Source of the DNA: Lunularia cruciata
Lineage: Eukaryota > Streptophyta > Marchantiopsida > Lunulariales > Lunulariaceae
Length of the DNA stretch: 64,000 nt
Direction of reading: 5' to 3'
Assembly: GCA_948567375.1 (NCBI GenBank)
Contig: OX419762.1
Coordinates: forward strand, 31,078,608 to 31,142,607
Position 1 is the stretch's first letter; every line of letters begins with the position of its first letter. The notes beneath the pieces were generated by a model. It worked only from the letters and a program-made list of their open reading frames with translations, had not been told where the DNA came from and searched no databases. Shown here one piece after another: positions 22,441-32,515 of this stretch. The translations under genes and the position numbers were made by a program.

Positions 22441-23742
22441 GCATTCACCCCCATGCCAATGGCAAACAACTTGGTGGCAGAGGTTAAGACTGACCGTGAA
22501 TTCTGGCCCGAGATTCTGGCTGCTACAAAAACTGATCCGCAGATTATAGAAGCGCAATCATCCAAAGGCGTCACCAACACCCAAAGACTCACCTTTTGTG
22601 ATGGTAGATTATGGATCCCAAATGTCCCAGAATTACGCACCACCATTCTAGTAGAATGTCATGATTTGGCCATTGCAGGTCATGTCGGAGTGGACAAGAC
22701 CTTGGATGCAATCCAACACCATTACTATTGGCCCAAGATGAGCAACGACATGATGGACTACGTGCATAGCTGCCTACTTTGTCAACAGAACAAAGCTTCT
22801 AATCAAGCTTGTGCAGGGCTCCTTCAACCTCTCCCTATGCCTACCCAATGTTGGGAGCGAGTGAATATGGATCTTGTCTATGAATTACCCAAGACCACCT
22901 CAAGGTTTGACTCTATTGTGGTCTTTGTGGACCGGCTCAACAAAATGATTCATGTACGCCTTACCACCAAGGATGTGACCGCTCCGCAACTAGCTCAATT
23001 ATACTTAGATGCAATCTTCTCTCACCATGGCTTGTCTAGAGTACTTATCACCAATAGAGGCACTAAATTCACCAATTTGTTTTGGCGGACAATCTTTGGT
23101 TTCTTCAAAACCAAGTTGGCCATATCCACAACTTACCACCCACAAATAGATGGCCAAACAAAGCAAGCTAATCACACAATTGAAGATATGTTACACGACT
23201 TCACCTTAGAAGAGCAAGAGAGGTGGGACACCCTACTCTCGTTGGTGGAATTTGATTACAACAATTCAGTGAATGCATCCACCTAGGTCACTCCGTTCTT
23301 CCTCATGTATGGTAAGCATCCCTTCACACCGTCTAGCTTGATGAAGATCCATCCAGTGGCTACCAAGGTTGATGCAATCAACACATTTGTTTCTAGAATC
23401 CAACACAATGTGGAGAGTGCCTAGCACAGATTATAGATTGCACAAAATCAATAGAAGCAGTATGCTGATGCACACCGTAGGCACATGGAGTTCAATGTTG
23501 GGGATCAAGTGTGGCTATTGACAACCAACCTCACATTAGTTGGACCTTGTAAGCTCAGACCTCATTTTATTGAGCCTTTCTTGATTCTTCATTGGATCGG
23601 CATTGTCGCCTATCACCTTGAGCTACCACCACACATGAAGATCCATCTAGTGTTCCATGTTTCCCTACTATGCAGATATGCTCTCCAATCAGGCCAGGGT
23701 CATTCCCTACAAGATATTCAACCTTGTCTGACACTCATTGAT
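22441..23742 (+). pseudogene. U integrase with two catalytic residues replaced
   Basis: The zinc-binding block (HDLAIAGHVGVDKT, CLLCQQNKAS) and core are easy to read. The first catalytic Asp is present in NMDLV. The second is Asn (ITNRGTKF in place of the usual SDRGTKF) and the third is Lys (DGQTKQAN in place of GQTERAN). The x35 spacing between these positions is kept. A TAG at about 23,284 and more stops near 23,422-23,450 follow. It cannot be an active integrase. Confidence 0.85.
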
Positions 23743-23957
23743 GGCACAGAGGAATATGAAGTGGAGCGTATTCTCCAAAAATGCATGCATGGTACTTGCC
23801 ATCCGCGGGTGGACTATCTAGTACAGTGGAAAGGTTACCCCCTCTATGAAGCAATATGGGAGTCCACTGCCAATTTGACATATGCACCGGTGTTGGTGCA
23901 AGCATTTGAGCAACAATTGCACAACAAGGACGTTGTGTCTTTAAAAAGAGGGAGGTC
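23743..23957 (+). pseudogene. U chromodomain and polypurine tract
   Basis: EEYEVERILQKCMHG...VDYLVQWKGYPLYEAIWES is a complete chromodomain (about 23,750-23,880), the module that steers chromovirus integrases to chromatin. The aromatic cage positions Tyr and Trp are present. The frame ends near 23,985 inside the 3' LTR. The purine run AAAAAGAGGGAGG immediately before the LTR is the plus-strand primer site. Confidence 0.85.
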
Positions 23958-24691
23958 TGTAATACCAAGAGCTAGCCATATGATCTAGATGTGAAATTTG
24001 GTTTGGTAACATCTAGGATGATGCTTTACATGATGGTTAAAATAGATCAGATTGAAGTATCACTAAAAGAGTACTTCTACTAATAGAGCATAAACCAAAA
24101 TAGACTTGAGAACCTTAGAACAAATAGCTAGACATATGATTTAAAGGTGAGAATTGGTTTGGTAACATTTGGAAGGATGTTACACATGATGCAATAAATA
24201 GATCAAAAAGAGGTATCGCCAAAAGGGGACTTCTACTAATAGAGTAGGAACCAAAATATACTTGATCTCTAAAGGCAATTTTGGAGGCCTAAACGTATGA
24301 ATTAGGCCTTGAAAATGTGCATAGTCTCTCCCAACTAGAGGAAAAGATAGCCTTCCCTCCCCCTAGTTTGTCTTATCAAGAGATTTCCAGAAGTACCTTA
24401 CTCACATGATTTTGAGACTCCTATAGGAAGATTCCCTAAAAGATTCCCTTTGGTCAAAGCTTGTTTGACCAACCAGATAAGACCTAGACTAACATGTCAC
24501 CCATCCAAGTAAGTAATCCAAGGGTGGAGCTTGCTGACATGTCACCTATCTGTGTGCCTAATCCTATGGTGGAGCTTCCTTGGAGGAAATCCTCTTTGTC
24601 TATATAATAAAGAGAAGGTGCTTCTTTGGTGCACCAAATGTTGAGTGTGTAATCTGTGTTTTCTCTCTTCTCTTGTCCTCAGAGTATTACA
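23958..24691 (+). mobile_element. U 3' LTR (734 bp)
   Basis: It runs TGTAATACC to ATTACA. The first 360 bp match the 5' fragment at 17,933. The second half contains a TATA box and a CT-rich tail before the end. Confidence 0.85.
24601..24610 (+). promoter_or_regulatory. TATA box of the U LTR
   Basis: TATATAATAA lies 82 bp before the LTR end in the 3' LTR. The equivalent in the 5' LTR was lost to X1, so this copy has no promoter upstream of its own pol. Confidence 0.6.
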
Positions 24692-24696
24692 CTACC

Positions 24697-26300
24697 ATAA
24701 ACCATTGGTCGTTGAGTGGATCCCATGCTCCTCAACCAAGTTAGCTCCACTATGAATCACCTTTGCTATAGAAGTAGGAACCACACCATCCTTACTCTCA
24801 TAAAGTGTGGCAACCAACCAGAACACAAGAGCTGGTCAACTCCCAATGTAAACATGTCACTAGTTGAGAATAACGGGAAGTGCATAATCAATTGAGCCGC
24901 CTCCAACATCAGGCTAGACTCAATGTGTATAGTAGCAGGTGGCTAACTAGCAAGTAGTCTATCATGCACTTCATCACCGCCTATCACACATACACTAGGA
25001 CATCTAAGAGCCATAGATCTTGTCTATAGTGCCTTTGAGAGCATAAAAGACTAGGAGAGTCTAACCTATCTACCAGCCTCTCCTCTTTGTGAGTCCAACT
25101 CCATTGATGGTCCCCTAGGCTCTATAGCACATACTGCACTCCTAGTCAATGTGGCAAATGCATCTACCTATGGTGCTCCATACATGAAGTCCAAGATGTC
25201 TCTATCACCAACATAAGAGGTGGAAACCTCAACACCCAAATCTGATCTCCTCTAAGTTAGGGCCATGCTAGCCAATCTTTGCTCCAATCGCTCAATCCAA
25301 GTAGCCATGGCTATATCAAAAGTAAGGGTAGAGATTGCACTCCTACCAAGTGTGGATCCTCTACTACCACCTCATCCTTCATGACGTGGAACTCCTCTAC
25401 CACCTGTCATAGTAGCCCTACCACTTCATAACTCATGGTGAAGGTCAAAGTATTGGTCACTAGTATAACCAAATCTGTGGTAATGGTCACATTGTCTCTA
25501 TGTTGGCTATGATGCACCAAAAGTATCATGTCTACTACCTTGAGTGCACTCTTTCTTGTGGTAAGGTCTACCAAAAGTCCAACAAGTAGCACCACCACTC
25601 ATTGGTTGTTGTTGACTTGAAAATGAAGGTAAGGGTCTATCTCAATAGGCCTGTACTTGCTCCATAAGATCTAGGTTATTAATTTTGTCCTTGGAAGCCA
25701 ACATGGCATGGTGTACTCTATTGCACTCTAGAAGAAGTAATAGTTATAGATGAGGTCTCCCTACCAAGTCCAAATATCATCACTCTCTCCTCTATCATAT
25801 TAAGCTCAATATGCTCAGCCACACTAAAGACCATTGCCAAAGTAGGTGAAGTAGCATGTAACAACATAACATCATTTACTCTATGTTGCAACTTCCTATC
25901 CAAGATCCCATGCCAAAACTAGACTGCATAGGCCTTAGTAACTCGTTGACTTAAGCTAATCATCCGTCTCATGCAAGTGTTTGCCTTGGGTAGGCTCTTT
26001 ACAACCTTTTATTAGAACTCCTACAAGCTCCTTAGCTTGTCTGTCTGCACTCCCTAGTAGTTCTCCCTCAAGCATTGGAAGAACTCTACCATGGGGTTAG
26101 ACCCTGATATCACACCACCTCTTGTAGTAGTACCTCCACTAGTAGTAGCACCATCTCCAACTAGTGCACCTCCACTAGATCCACCAATGCTATTAGAGCT
26201 AGAACTTGTGAGTACTACCAATCTACCTCTAAGTCTAAACAAAACCCTCCATCTCTTAAATCAACACCAAATTGAATTTTCACCATTTGGCATTTGACAT
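24697..26300 (-). pseudogene. W gag, broken
   Basis: The minus strand shows a low-complexity Ser/Gly start (about 26,240-26,090) and MVEFFQCLRENY. A capsid-like run follows: SLPKANTCMRRMISLSQRVT, FWHGILDRKLQHRVNDVML, VAEHIELNMIEE. Near 25,600-25,560 a zinc-knuckle remnant reads CWTFGRPYHKKEC, in which one Cys is replaced by Phe. The order matches Ty3/gypsy gag. Many stops are present. The U insertion cuts its end. Confidence 0.6.
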
Positions 26301-27514
26301 AATAGGAGTATCTACATTCTTCCTTAGCTACCAAGATGACCAATAATAGGATCAAACTGCTTCTCCTAGCCAAAGCTACATGTGTATAAGTATCAACAAA
26401 GCAATCACTAGGAAAACAAGTGAAGATGGATCAATTGGCTAGGGCACCAATCTAGGAACTAGAGATATGGGGTTCAGTCCTTATTGCACATAATCTAGAA
26501 GGGCAGATTTTTCCAAAAAATGACCATCAAAACTCATTTGAACTAGCTAGCCTCACGCCAATAAGCTGACTTTTTAGCCCTTCTAGGCCTTTCATAGCCC
26601 ATAGCCTTAAAGCAACTCATCTAAACTAGCTAGCCTCACACCAACAGGTTAGCTTTCTGACCCTTCTAGGCCTTTCATATCCCAAGCCATTAACCCTCTA
26701 AATGCCAAAATTCAACCAAATGAACTCCCTCTAAATTTGACAAACTCTCTCCAATTTTAGCCAAACTTCATACAACTCGAGCCAAATCTGGGGCAGTTTG
26801 GGTAACCTCCAAATTTGGGCAACCTCCACCAAATATGACATAAATTTGCCCATTTGAACCCTCTCTAAATCTGGTCAAGCTTCATCCAACTCAATCCAAA
26901 TTTGGACCAATTGTGACCTCCAAATCAACAAAACTCATCTAAACTACCTAGCCTCATGCCAACAAGTTAGCTTTTTGGCCTTTACAACATTTCATAGCCC
27001 ACAACCTTATGCTTTAAAGCCTCTAAATGCCAAAATTCAGCCAAATGAACTCTCTTCAAATTTTGCAAATCCTCTCTAAATCTAGCCAAGCTTCACCCAA
27101 CTTAAGCCCAATATGGGGCAATTTGGATGCCCTCTAAATTTGTACAACATATACCAAATATGACATAAATTTGCCAATTTTAACCTTCTCTAAATCTGGT
27201 CAAGCTTCATCCAACTCAATCCAAATCTGGTGTAGTTTGGATGACCTCCAAATCTGGGCAACCTCTACCAAATCTCACGTAAATCTGACATAACTCTTCT
27301 CTAAATTTGGCCAAGCTTCACCCAACTTGAGCCAAATCTAAGGCAATTTAGGTGACCTCCAAAACTAGGCAACCTCCACCAAATCTGACATAAATCTAAT
27401 GGAACTCCTCTATAGTTGGCTGATTGCCAATCCTTTCCTAATATCCACTCGAGTCCAATTGGAAGGATGAGGATCTCCAAATCCCTAATTTGAGGGGATG
27501 GGTTGGTCATGTTT
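26301..27514. repeat. W leader or LTR region with dispersed short repeats
   Basis: No gene is visible. A phrase of about 70 bp (AACTCATCTAAACTAGCTAG...GGCCTTTCATAGCCC) occurs near 26,527, 26,612 and 26,934. A second phrase (CTCTAAATCTGGTCAAGCTTC...) occurs near 26,870, 27,190 and 27,300. On the minus strand this lies between the W LTR start and gag, so it should be LTR plus leader. It does not match the W 3' LTR side, so part may be an insertion. Confidence 0.5.
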
Positions 27515-27607
27515 ATATGCATTGCTACACAACATACATTGCTATCAACATCATATACTATAGAAGCACAACTCACACATGAGTCATACATGGACTCTAA
27601 AGTGCCA
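27515..27607 (-). mobile_element. W 5' LTR, outermost part
   Basis: It matches 5,415-5,511 and starts TGGCACTTTAGAG on the minus strand. Six bases separate it from the V LTR. Confidence 0.5.
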
Positions 27608-27717
27608 CAATAATGTAAAAGACCAAATCCGAGGAAAGAAATAGGAGAATGGAAACTCACATTGGGACACTTGAATGAGAGAAAACTCCAAATGCCTAGC
27701 ATGAGCTTTGGCTTTGA

Positions 27718-27725
27718 TATTTATA
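27718..27725 (-). promoter_or_regulatory. TATA box of the V LTR
   Basis: TATAAATA on the minus strand, about 105 bp before the LTR's minus-strand end. The nearest palindrome of the GAAnnTTC array lies 22 bp upstream. Confidence 0.6.
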
Positions 27726-27746
27726 GGTAGTATACAAGGCCCTTGA

Positions 27747-27968
27747 GAAGCTTCTCAAGAAGCTTCCTTGAGCTGCTTTCTTAGAGTGCAAGCCAAGTTA
27801 ACTAAGAAGCTTCTCAAGAAGTGTCCTTTTAGAAGCCGCCTACTTGGCGTGCAAGCTAAGCTAGTTAGAAGCTTCTAGAAGCTTCCTTCTAGAAGCTACC
27901 TGCTTGGAGGGCAAGTTAACTAGTCATGAAGCTTCCCAAGAAGCTTCCTAGATGCTTTTGGAATATTC
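27747..27968 (-). promoter_or_regulatory. Candidate heat-shock-element array in the V LTR
   Basis: Eight GAAnnTTC palindromes start at 27,747, 27,759, 27,806, 27,868, 27,878, 27,928, 27,940 and 27,961. At 27,868-27,885 the run GAAgcTTCtaGAAgcTTC gives four alternating units with exact 2-bp spacing, and TTCtaGAA follows at 27,887. Alternating GAA/TTC pentamers are the binding sites of heat-shock factor trimers. The array lies entirely upstream of the TATA box in the transcription direction. The same motif could instead be an amplified HindIII-type palindrome without function. Confidence 0.65.
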
Positions 27969-28038
27969 TAGGTTGATTTGGCTTATTCTCTACTTTGTTA
28001 GCCTTACTAACTTTGTCGCTAAACTCCATACTGTTACA

Positions 28039-28420
28039 TATTCTCCCACCGCTAGTTGGTGACGTCCTCGTTGCCATTGAAGCTTCAAATTCTTGGATGG
28101 CCATTTGTGCATTTTGGAGGGGAAAAAGAGGTTCCCATGTGGCATCATGAAGGGGGTACCCATTCCAAAGGACCTTGTACTCCGTATGTTGGCAGCGTCC
28201 TCGTTGGATGTGGCGACGTGCAAAGATACAATCAACTTCATACTCCTCATGATCATTGATAGGGATAGGGGGATGAGGAGGTTGGACTTGAGAGGAGAAA
28301 GAAGACCGGTTAGGAACAAAGGATTTCAACTTGGAAACATGAAAGACAAGATGGATGCACATATGACAAGGCAAGGCAAGTCGATAAGCAACAAGAGAGA
28401 CAATTTAGGTGACATCAAAA
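28039..28420 (-). pseudogene. V integrase tail, chromodomain and polypurine tract
   Basis: The minus strand has HLVFHVSKLKSF and then EEYEVDCIFARRHI...TEYKVLWNGYPLHDATWEP, a full chromodomain with its Tyr and Trp cage residues. A purine tract (AGCGGTGGGAGAATA) separates it from the LTR. The reading frame is open from about 28,374 into the LTR. Confidence 0.85.
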
Positions 28421-29400
28421 GGTCCTATCTAATTAGGGGCAAGTTTACAAACTTGGGTAGCAAGTGTGAGGGTTAGATTACTAGATGATAACATAACTTT
28501 ATCACCAACTTCAAAGGTGAGATCACGATGATGATGGTCCGCATATTGTTTTTGACAATTTTGAGCAACAAGGAGGTGAGATTTGGCTTGTTGGAGAGAT
28601 TCGGAGATGGTGGTCAAGAAGGTTGAAGTATAGGGGACTTGAGATGGAGGAGGAGCAAGAAGAGAATCTAGGACAAGCAGATCTTGGCCAAAATTCAGAA
28701 AGAAAGGAGAGAATCTGGTGCTTGCCTATTTAGAATTATTGTATGCAAACTCTACAGCTGCAAGGCATTGATCCTAATTGGTATGGTGAATGTTGATAAA
28801 GGCATGAAGCATATCTTCCAAGGTGAAATTTGCACGTTCAGTTTGTCCATTAGTTTGAGGATGATAGGCTATGGACAAAGCAAGCTTGGTGCCAAGTAGT
28901 TGGAAGAGTGCTTGCCAAAACTTTCCGGTGAAGCGAGGATCACGATCGGAGATGAGTACATGTGACATCCCATGATGTTTGAAGACACTATCAAAGTAGA
29001 GTTGCACCAAGGTTGGAGCATCCATAGTATCAACCGTTGGTGCCAAATGGATTTGCTTACTAAGCTCATCCACAAACACCACAATTGATGTGTGACCTTG
29101 TTGTGTCTTGGGTAAGGAGGTGATGAGATCTAAGCTCACATGTTCCCAATGAGTAGCTAGAATGGGAAGTGCCTGAAGGAGTCCACTCGGCTTTTGGTTA
29201 CTGGCCTTGTTACATTGACAACTCTCACACGATTGGACAAAGTCCCAAACATCTTGTGTCATGTTGGGCCACCACCATTGGGGTTGGAGGGTGCCCAAGG
29301 TCTTGTCCACTCCCATGTGACCAACTATTGGTAAATCATGGGCTTCATTAAGGCGCATAAGTCAAAAATCACCTTTAGCTGGAACATAGATCTGATCCGC
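28421..29400 (-). pseudogene. V integrase, catalytic triad intact
   Basis: The open stretch from 29,358 carries the HHCC block (HDLPIVGHMGVDKT, CESCQCNKAS), VSLDL, ISDRDPRF and NGQTERAN. Both Asp and the Glu are present with x35 spacing. A stop follows at 28,774, and the C-terminal part continues with further stops (LTFEVGDKVMLSSSNLTL near 28,500). The core is well kept but the element as a whole is dead. Confidence 0.85.
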
Positions 29401-30060
29401 ATGGAATAGAAGGCCTTCCTTGAAGGAGAAGGTTTTGTACTCCTTGTTGCATGTTGTCAGATGACCATGTACCATTTGGAAGAAGGGATCTTGTTTTAGA
29501 GCTGATCAAAACTCGTTATGGACCTTGGGGTCAATTGACACCGTCTCAATTGCCGCCGTGATGAGAGGAAGAGATTTCAAATCAGGTCGTTGTGATAGAG
29601 CATCAAGGATGACATGGAACCGACCTGGTTTGTACTCAAGTTTGATTTCAAACAATTGGAGTTGCTCTTCCCATCAATGATGTCAACTCTTCATGTGCTC
29701 CAAGTGTAGGGTCTACAACAATAGCTTGTGATTAGTTCGCATGATCACTTGTTTCCCCAAGAGATAATGCCTCTATACCTTGGTGGCATATACCATTACA
29801 AGTTGCTCCCAATCTCAAGCAGAGTAATTTCTTTTAGCTGTATTTAGTTGGTGAGACACAAAGGCAATGGGATGTAGTCCATGTGGGAATTCCTATTGCA
29901 ACACAACTCCAATTGCAAAGTTAGAAGCATCAAAATCAACCACACAAGGTAGTTGAGGATCATATGGTTGAAGAATGAGTCTTTAAGACACCATATGCGT
30001 TAACTTCTAGAATGCTTCTTCATGCTTGGTGGTCCATTGGAAGCCCGAGTTCTTTCCTAA
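29401..30060 (-). pseudogene. V RNase H and connection region
   Basis: The minus strand gives LEYKPGRFHVILDALSQRPD, the RNase H to integrase linker, with decayed RNase H upstream. Stops occur, for example near 29,506 and 29,370. Domain order fits Ty3/gypsy pol. Confidence 0.7.
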
Positions 30061-30875
30061 GAGGTCAGTCAATGGTGCAGCCACATAAACATGTTAGTGG
30101 ATGAACCGTCGGTAAAAGCTGGCCAATCCATTGAATGCTCATACTTTTGTAGCATCCTTTGGGGTAGGCCAATCAGTAATGGCCTTGATCTTCTCTTCTT
30201 CCATCTTGATCCCCTTTGATGAGATCTTATGCCCCAAGAAGGTAACCTCCTTTTGCCAAAAGGCACACTTCAACTTCTTGCAGTAAAATTTCCATTGTCG
30301 TAGTTGTCTTAGGTCATCTCGCACATGATTCACGTGTTCTATCTCTATCAAGATATTATCCAAGGACACTACCATGGACTGATCCAATAGTCCATCCAAT
30401 ACCCGATGCATCTGATCCATGAAGACTGCTGGAGCATTAGTGAGTCTGAAAGGTAGAACTCTCCACTCAAAATGCCTATACCTTGTGCAAAAGGTAGTCT
30501 TTTGCACATCCTCTCTATCAATAGGAATTTTCCAATAGCCGCTACAAAGATTAAACTTGGAAAATTAGCATGCTCCACTTAGTTGATCAAGCAAGCCATC
30601 AATCCGAGGCAAGGGATATGCATTCTTCACGGTTTGCTTATTGAGCCCACAATAATCAATACAGAAACAAAGTCCTCCATTCTTCTTTGGAACAAATAGT
30701 ACCGGTGCTCCCCAAGGAGAGGTACTATGTCATATGAAGTCCTTCTCCAACAACTCTGTAAGTGTTGTTTGCAACTCCTCCAACTCCTTTGGTGAGAGCC
30801 GATAGATTGATCTACTCACTAGAGTACTCCTTGGCAATAACTCAATCTTGAAGGGCATAATCAATGGGTAATCCT
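30061..30875 (-). pseudogene. V reverse transcriptase, catalytic Asp replaced
   Basis: The RT starts at the Z-d edge with PLIMPFKIELLPRSTL and SPKELEELQT, then runs through the palm (TTFCTRYRHFEWRVLPFRLT, NAPAVFMDQM). The active site reads VSLDNILIEI where LDDILIYS is expected, so the second catalytic Asp is Asn. A thumb with FWQKEVTFLGHKISS follows. Stops break the amino part. Confidence 0.8.
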
Positions 30876-32515
30876 TGTGACAACCCAACAAATATCACTT
30901 TTGCACTAATCGAGTAAGTAAAGTTTGTTCCCGTAGAGATATGAGTCAGAAATGTCCAAATATGAAGTCAAAGTAACAATTTCAGTTCTTCTTGGTTGCG
31001 TCTTTAATCTCTCAGGTAGAAACTACACCCAGAAGAGAGTAACAAGCACTGATTCACAATCTCATCACAAATTTACACTTCATAATCACAACTCCATCAA
31101 ATCTTTCCAAACAATCTTGATTGTGATGATTCAGGCTCTCCCAAAAACGGCACTTCACAGCAAAATAACTTTGCCTCAAAATTGTGTTCCACCCCTCCAC
31201 TGAAGGCACAACTTCCTCAATTGAAATTGCTTCACATCAACCTCACACTGCACTCACAAATGCAGAATACTACCAACACTACAATTCCTCTCAGATTTGT
31301 CAAGGCATTGCTTTGATTGCACTTCACTCAAGATCAAACACATAGAATGAAGATCAAGGCTGCAGAATCCAACAAGCACTTTGACTTGCACTTTGAATTT
31401 CTTCAAACACTCACAAACACAAATGCAAAGCTGATACTTGGAATCAAGCTCAAGTGACGAGCACTGCTTCACAACACTTTGCTTTATCTATTCTTAGAAA
31501 TTATGAGCACTGAACAACATTTCTCTATGAATGCCACTCTTAAGTAGTGAAGCAATCGATAGTTCTAACAACTATACCATTCTACAACAACTTTTCTAAC
31601 CTGTATATCTGAAATGACAATGCACCTCTTCATATCTGCCTCTTCATATCTGCCTCTTCAAATCTTAAAACTGATACTAATCCGATCTGATGTCTACTTC
31701 GTCATCGGCTTTCAAACCTAAACCTGAAGTAAATTTACTTCCTACTACTCTGTCCTTGGGTTTCATATCTTCTACTTCTTCTGCCAAATCCAACAATTCT
31801 CTTTCTTGATCTGCAATTCCTATCATAATTAAGTCTTCTAAATCTCTATCTCCCGACCCACTCTTCTCTAATGTTTCCACTGGTAGCTCCAAAGACATTT
31901 GCACTCCTATGTTATTTACTTTGGGTTTTGCTCTAACATCTTTCCGAATTTTTTCTATCTCCAATTTCACTAAGTCTAATCTAATTGAAACATTGTCTTT
32001 TACCTCTAAGATTTTCCTATCTACACGAGTCTGGAGACTTATCAGCAGCGCGTTCAAATCGGTATCTTTTGGTATTGCGTTCATTCTGAGGACTATCTCC
32101 TTCAATGGCTCCAATCGCATCTTCCTCTCTTGCTCTCAATCTGCAAGCCAGTCCTCCTTGTACATGCCCAACTTCACTTCAAACTCGGCTTTCACAGTTT
32201 CCTTCTCCTTCTCATTCTGTACAACCTTCTCCTCCTGATTACAAAGTTACTCTCGTAATCTCTCTTCTTCCCTATATTGTGCTGCTAACTCTCTTTGCCA
32301 AAGTTGCTTCTTCTCCTTGACACTCTCCATCACCCTATCGAGCTCTTGATCCTTCGCTGCTACTCTCGCCAAAGCATGGATAAGTTCTACTCTTGAATCA
32401 GCAAATTGCTGCTTCAAAATCTTGTACTCTGCTACTTGCCTTTCCCTTGCTATGTCGCTCTTCTTAACAAGCTCTTCTTGATATCTCACTTCTCTCTTTA
32501 GGTCTTCAATTACCT
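30876..32515 (-). mobile_element. Z-d: 3' part of a Z LTR, inserted in V
   Basis: On the minus strand it ends GGGTTGTCACA at 30,876, next to V RT sequence. It begins at 32,515 in the middle of the coiled-coil part of URF, where Z-c was inserted. The missing first part would lie beyond Z-c. Confidence 0.75.
31677..32515 (-). pseudogene. URF coiled-coil and tail in Z-d
   Basis: It begins at VIEDLKREVRYQEELVKKSD and runs through VAEYKILKQQFADSRVEL and heptad-rich sequence to LEVKDNVSIRLDLVKLEIEK, VGVQMSLELP and a DEVDIRSD-stop at 31,677. A frameshift or stop lies near 32,240 and a deletion near 32,070. The sequence is close to the URF in Z-c and Z-f. Confidence 0.7.

Larger units (their letters stand above)
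17933..24691 (+). mobile_element. U: Ty3/gypsy chromovirus, plus strand, gag replaced by X1
   Basis: U starts TGTAATACC at 17,933 and ends ATTACA at 24,691, with flanking CTACT (17,928-17,932) and CTACC (24,692-24,696) as a near-perfect 5-bp target duplication. The layout is 5' LTR fragment, X1, protease end, RT, RNase H, integrase, chromodomain, polypurine tract (AAAAAGAGGGAGG), 3' LTR. The second half of the 5' LTR, the primer site and gag are missing at the X1 junctions. It interrupts W. Confidence 0.85.
3083..27607 (-). mobile_element. W: old Ty3/gypsy element, minus strand, split by nested insertions
   Basis: On the minus strand the visible order is: LTR start (27,607), gag (about 26,300-24,697), unassigned gag-protease part (17,932-15,691), RT amino part (15,690-15,408), rest of RT (8,399-7,860), RNase H, integrase (7,020-5,990), a decayed PHD finger (5,810-5,687) and the 3' LTR start (5,511). 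Three insertions separate these blocks: U, A2 (with Z-a and Z-b inside) and A1. Stops and frameshifts are everywhere. W is the oldest element here, because every other element in this part lies inside it. Its LTR ends toward lower coordinates are not resolved, so the left limit given is only the A1 start. Confidence 0.75.
27614..28038 (-). mobile_element. V 3' LTR (425 bp)
   Basis: On the plus strand it runs TGTAAAAG to CTGTTACA, so the ends are inverted TGTAA/TTACA. On the minus strand it is preceded by AGCGGTGGGAGAATA, a classic purine tract. It contains a dense array of GAAGCTTC palindromes and a TATA box. The chromodomain frame runs into it and stops at 27,916. Confidence 0.85.
27614..30875 (-). 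mobile_element. V: Ty3/gypsy chromovirus, minus strand, 5' part missing
   Basis: On the minus strand the order is RT from its first block (30,875), RNase H, integrase, chromodomain, polypurine tract and 3' LTR (28,038 to 27,614). Protease, gag and the 5' LTR are absent because Z-d begins at 30,876. The missing part may lie outside the window. Confidence 0.85.
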
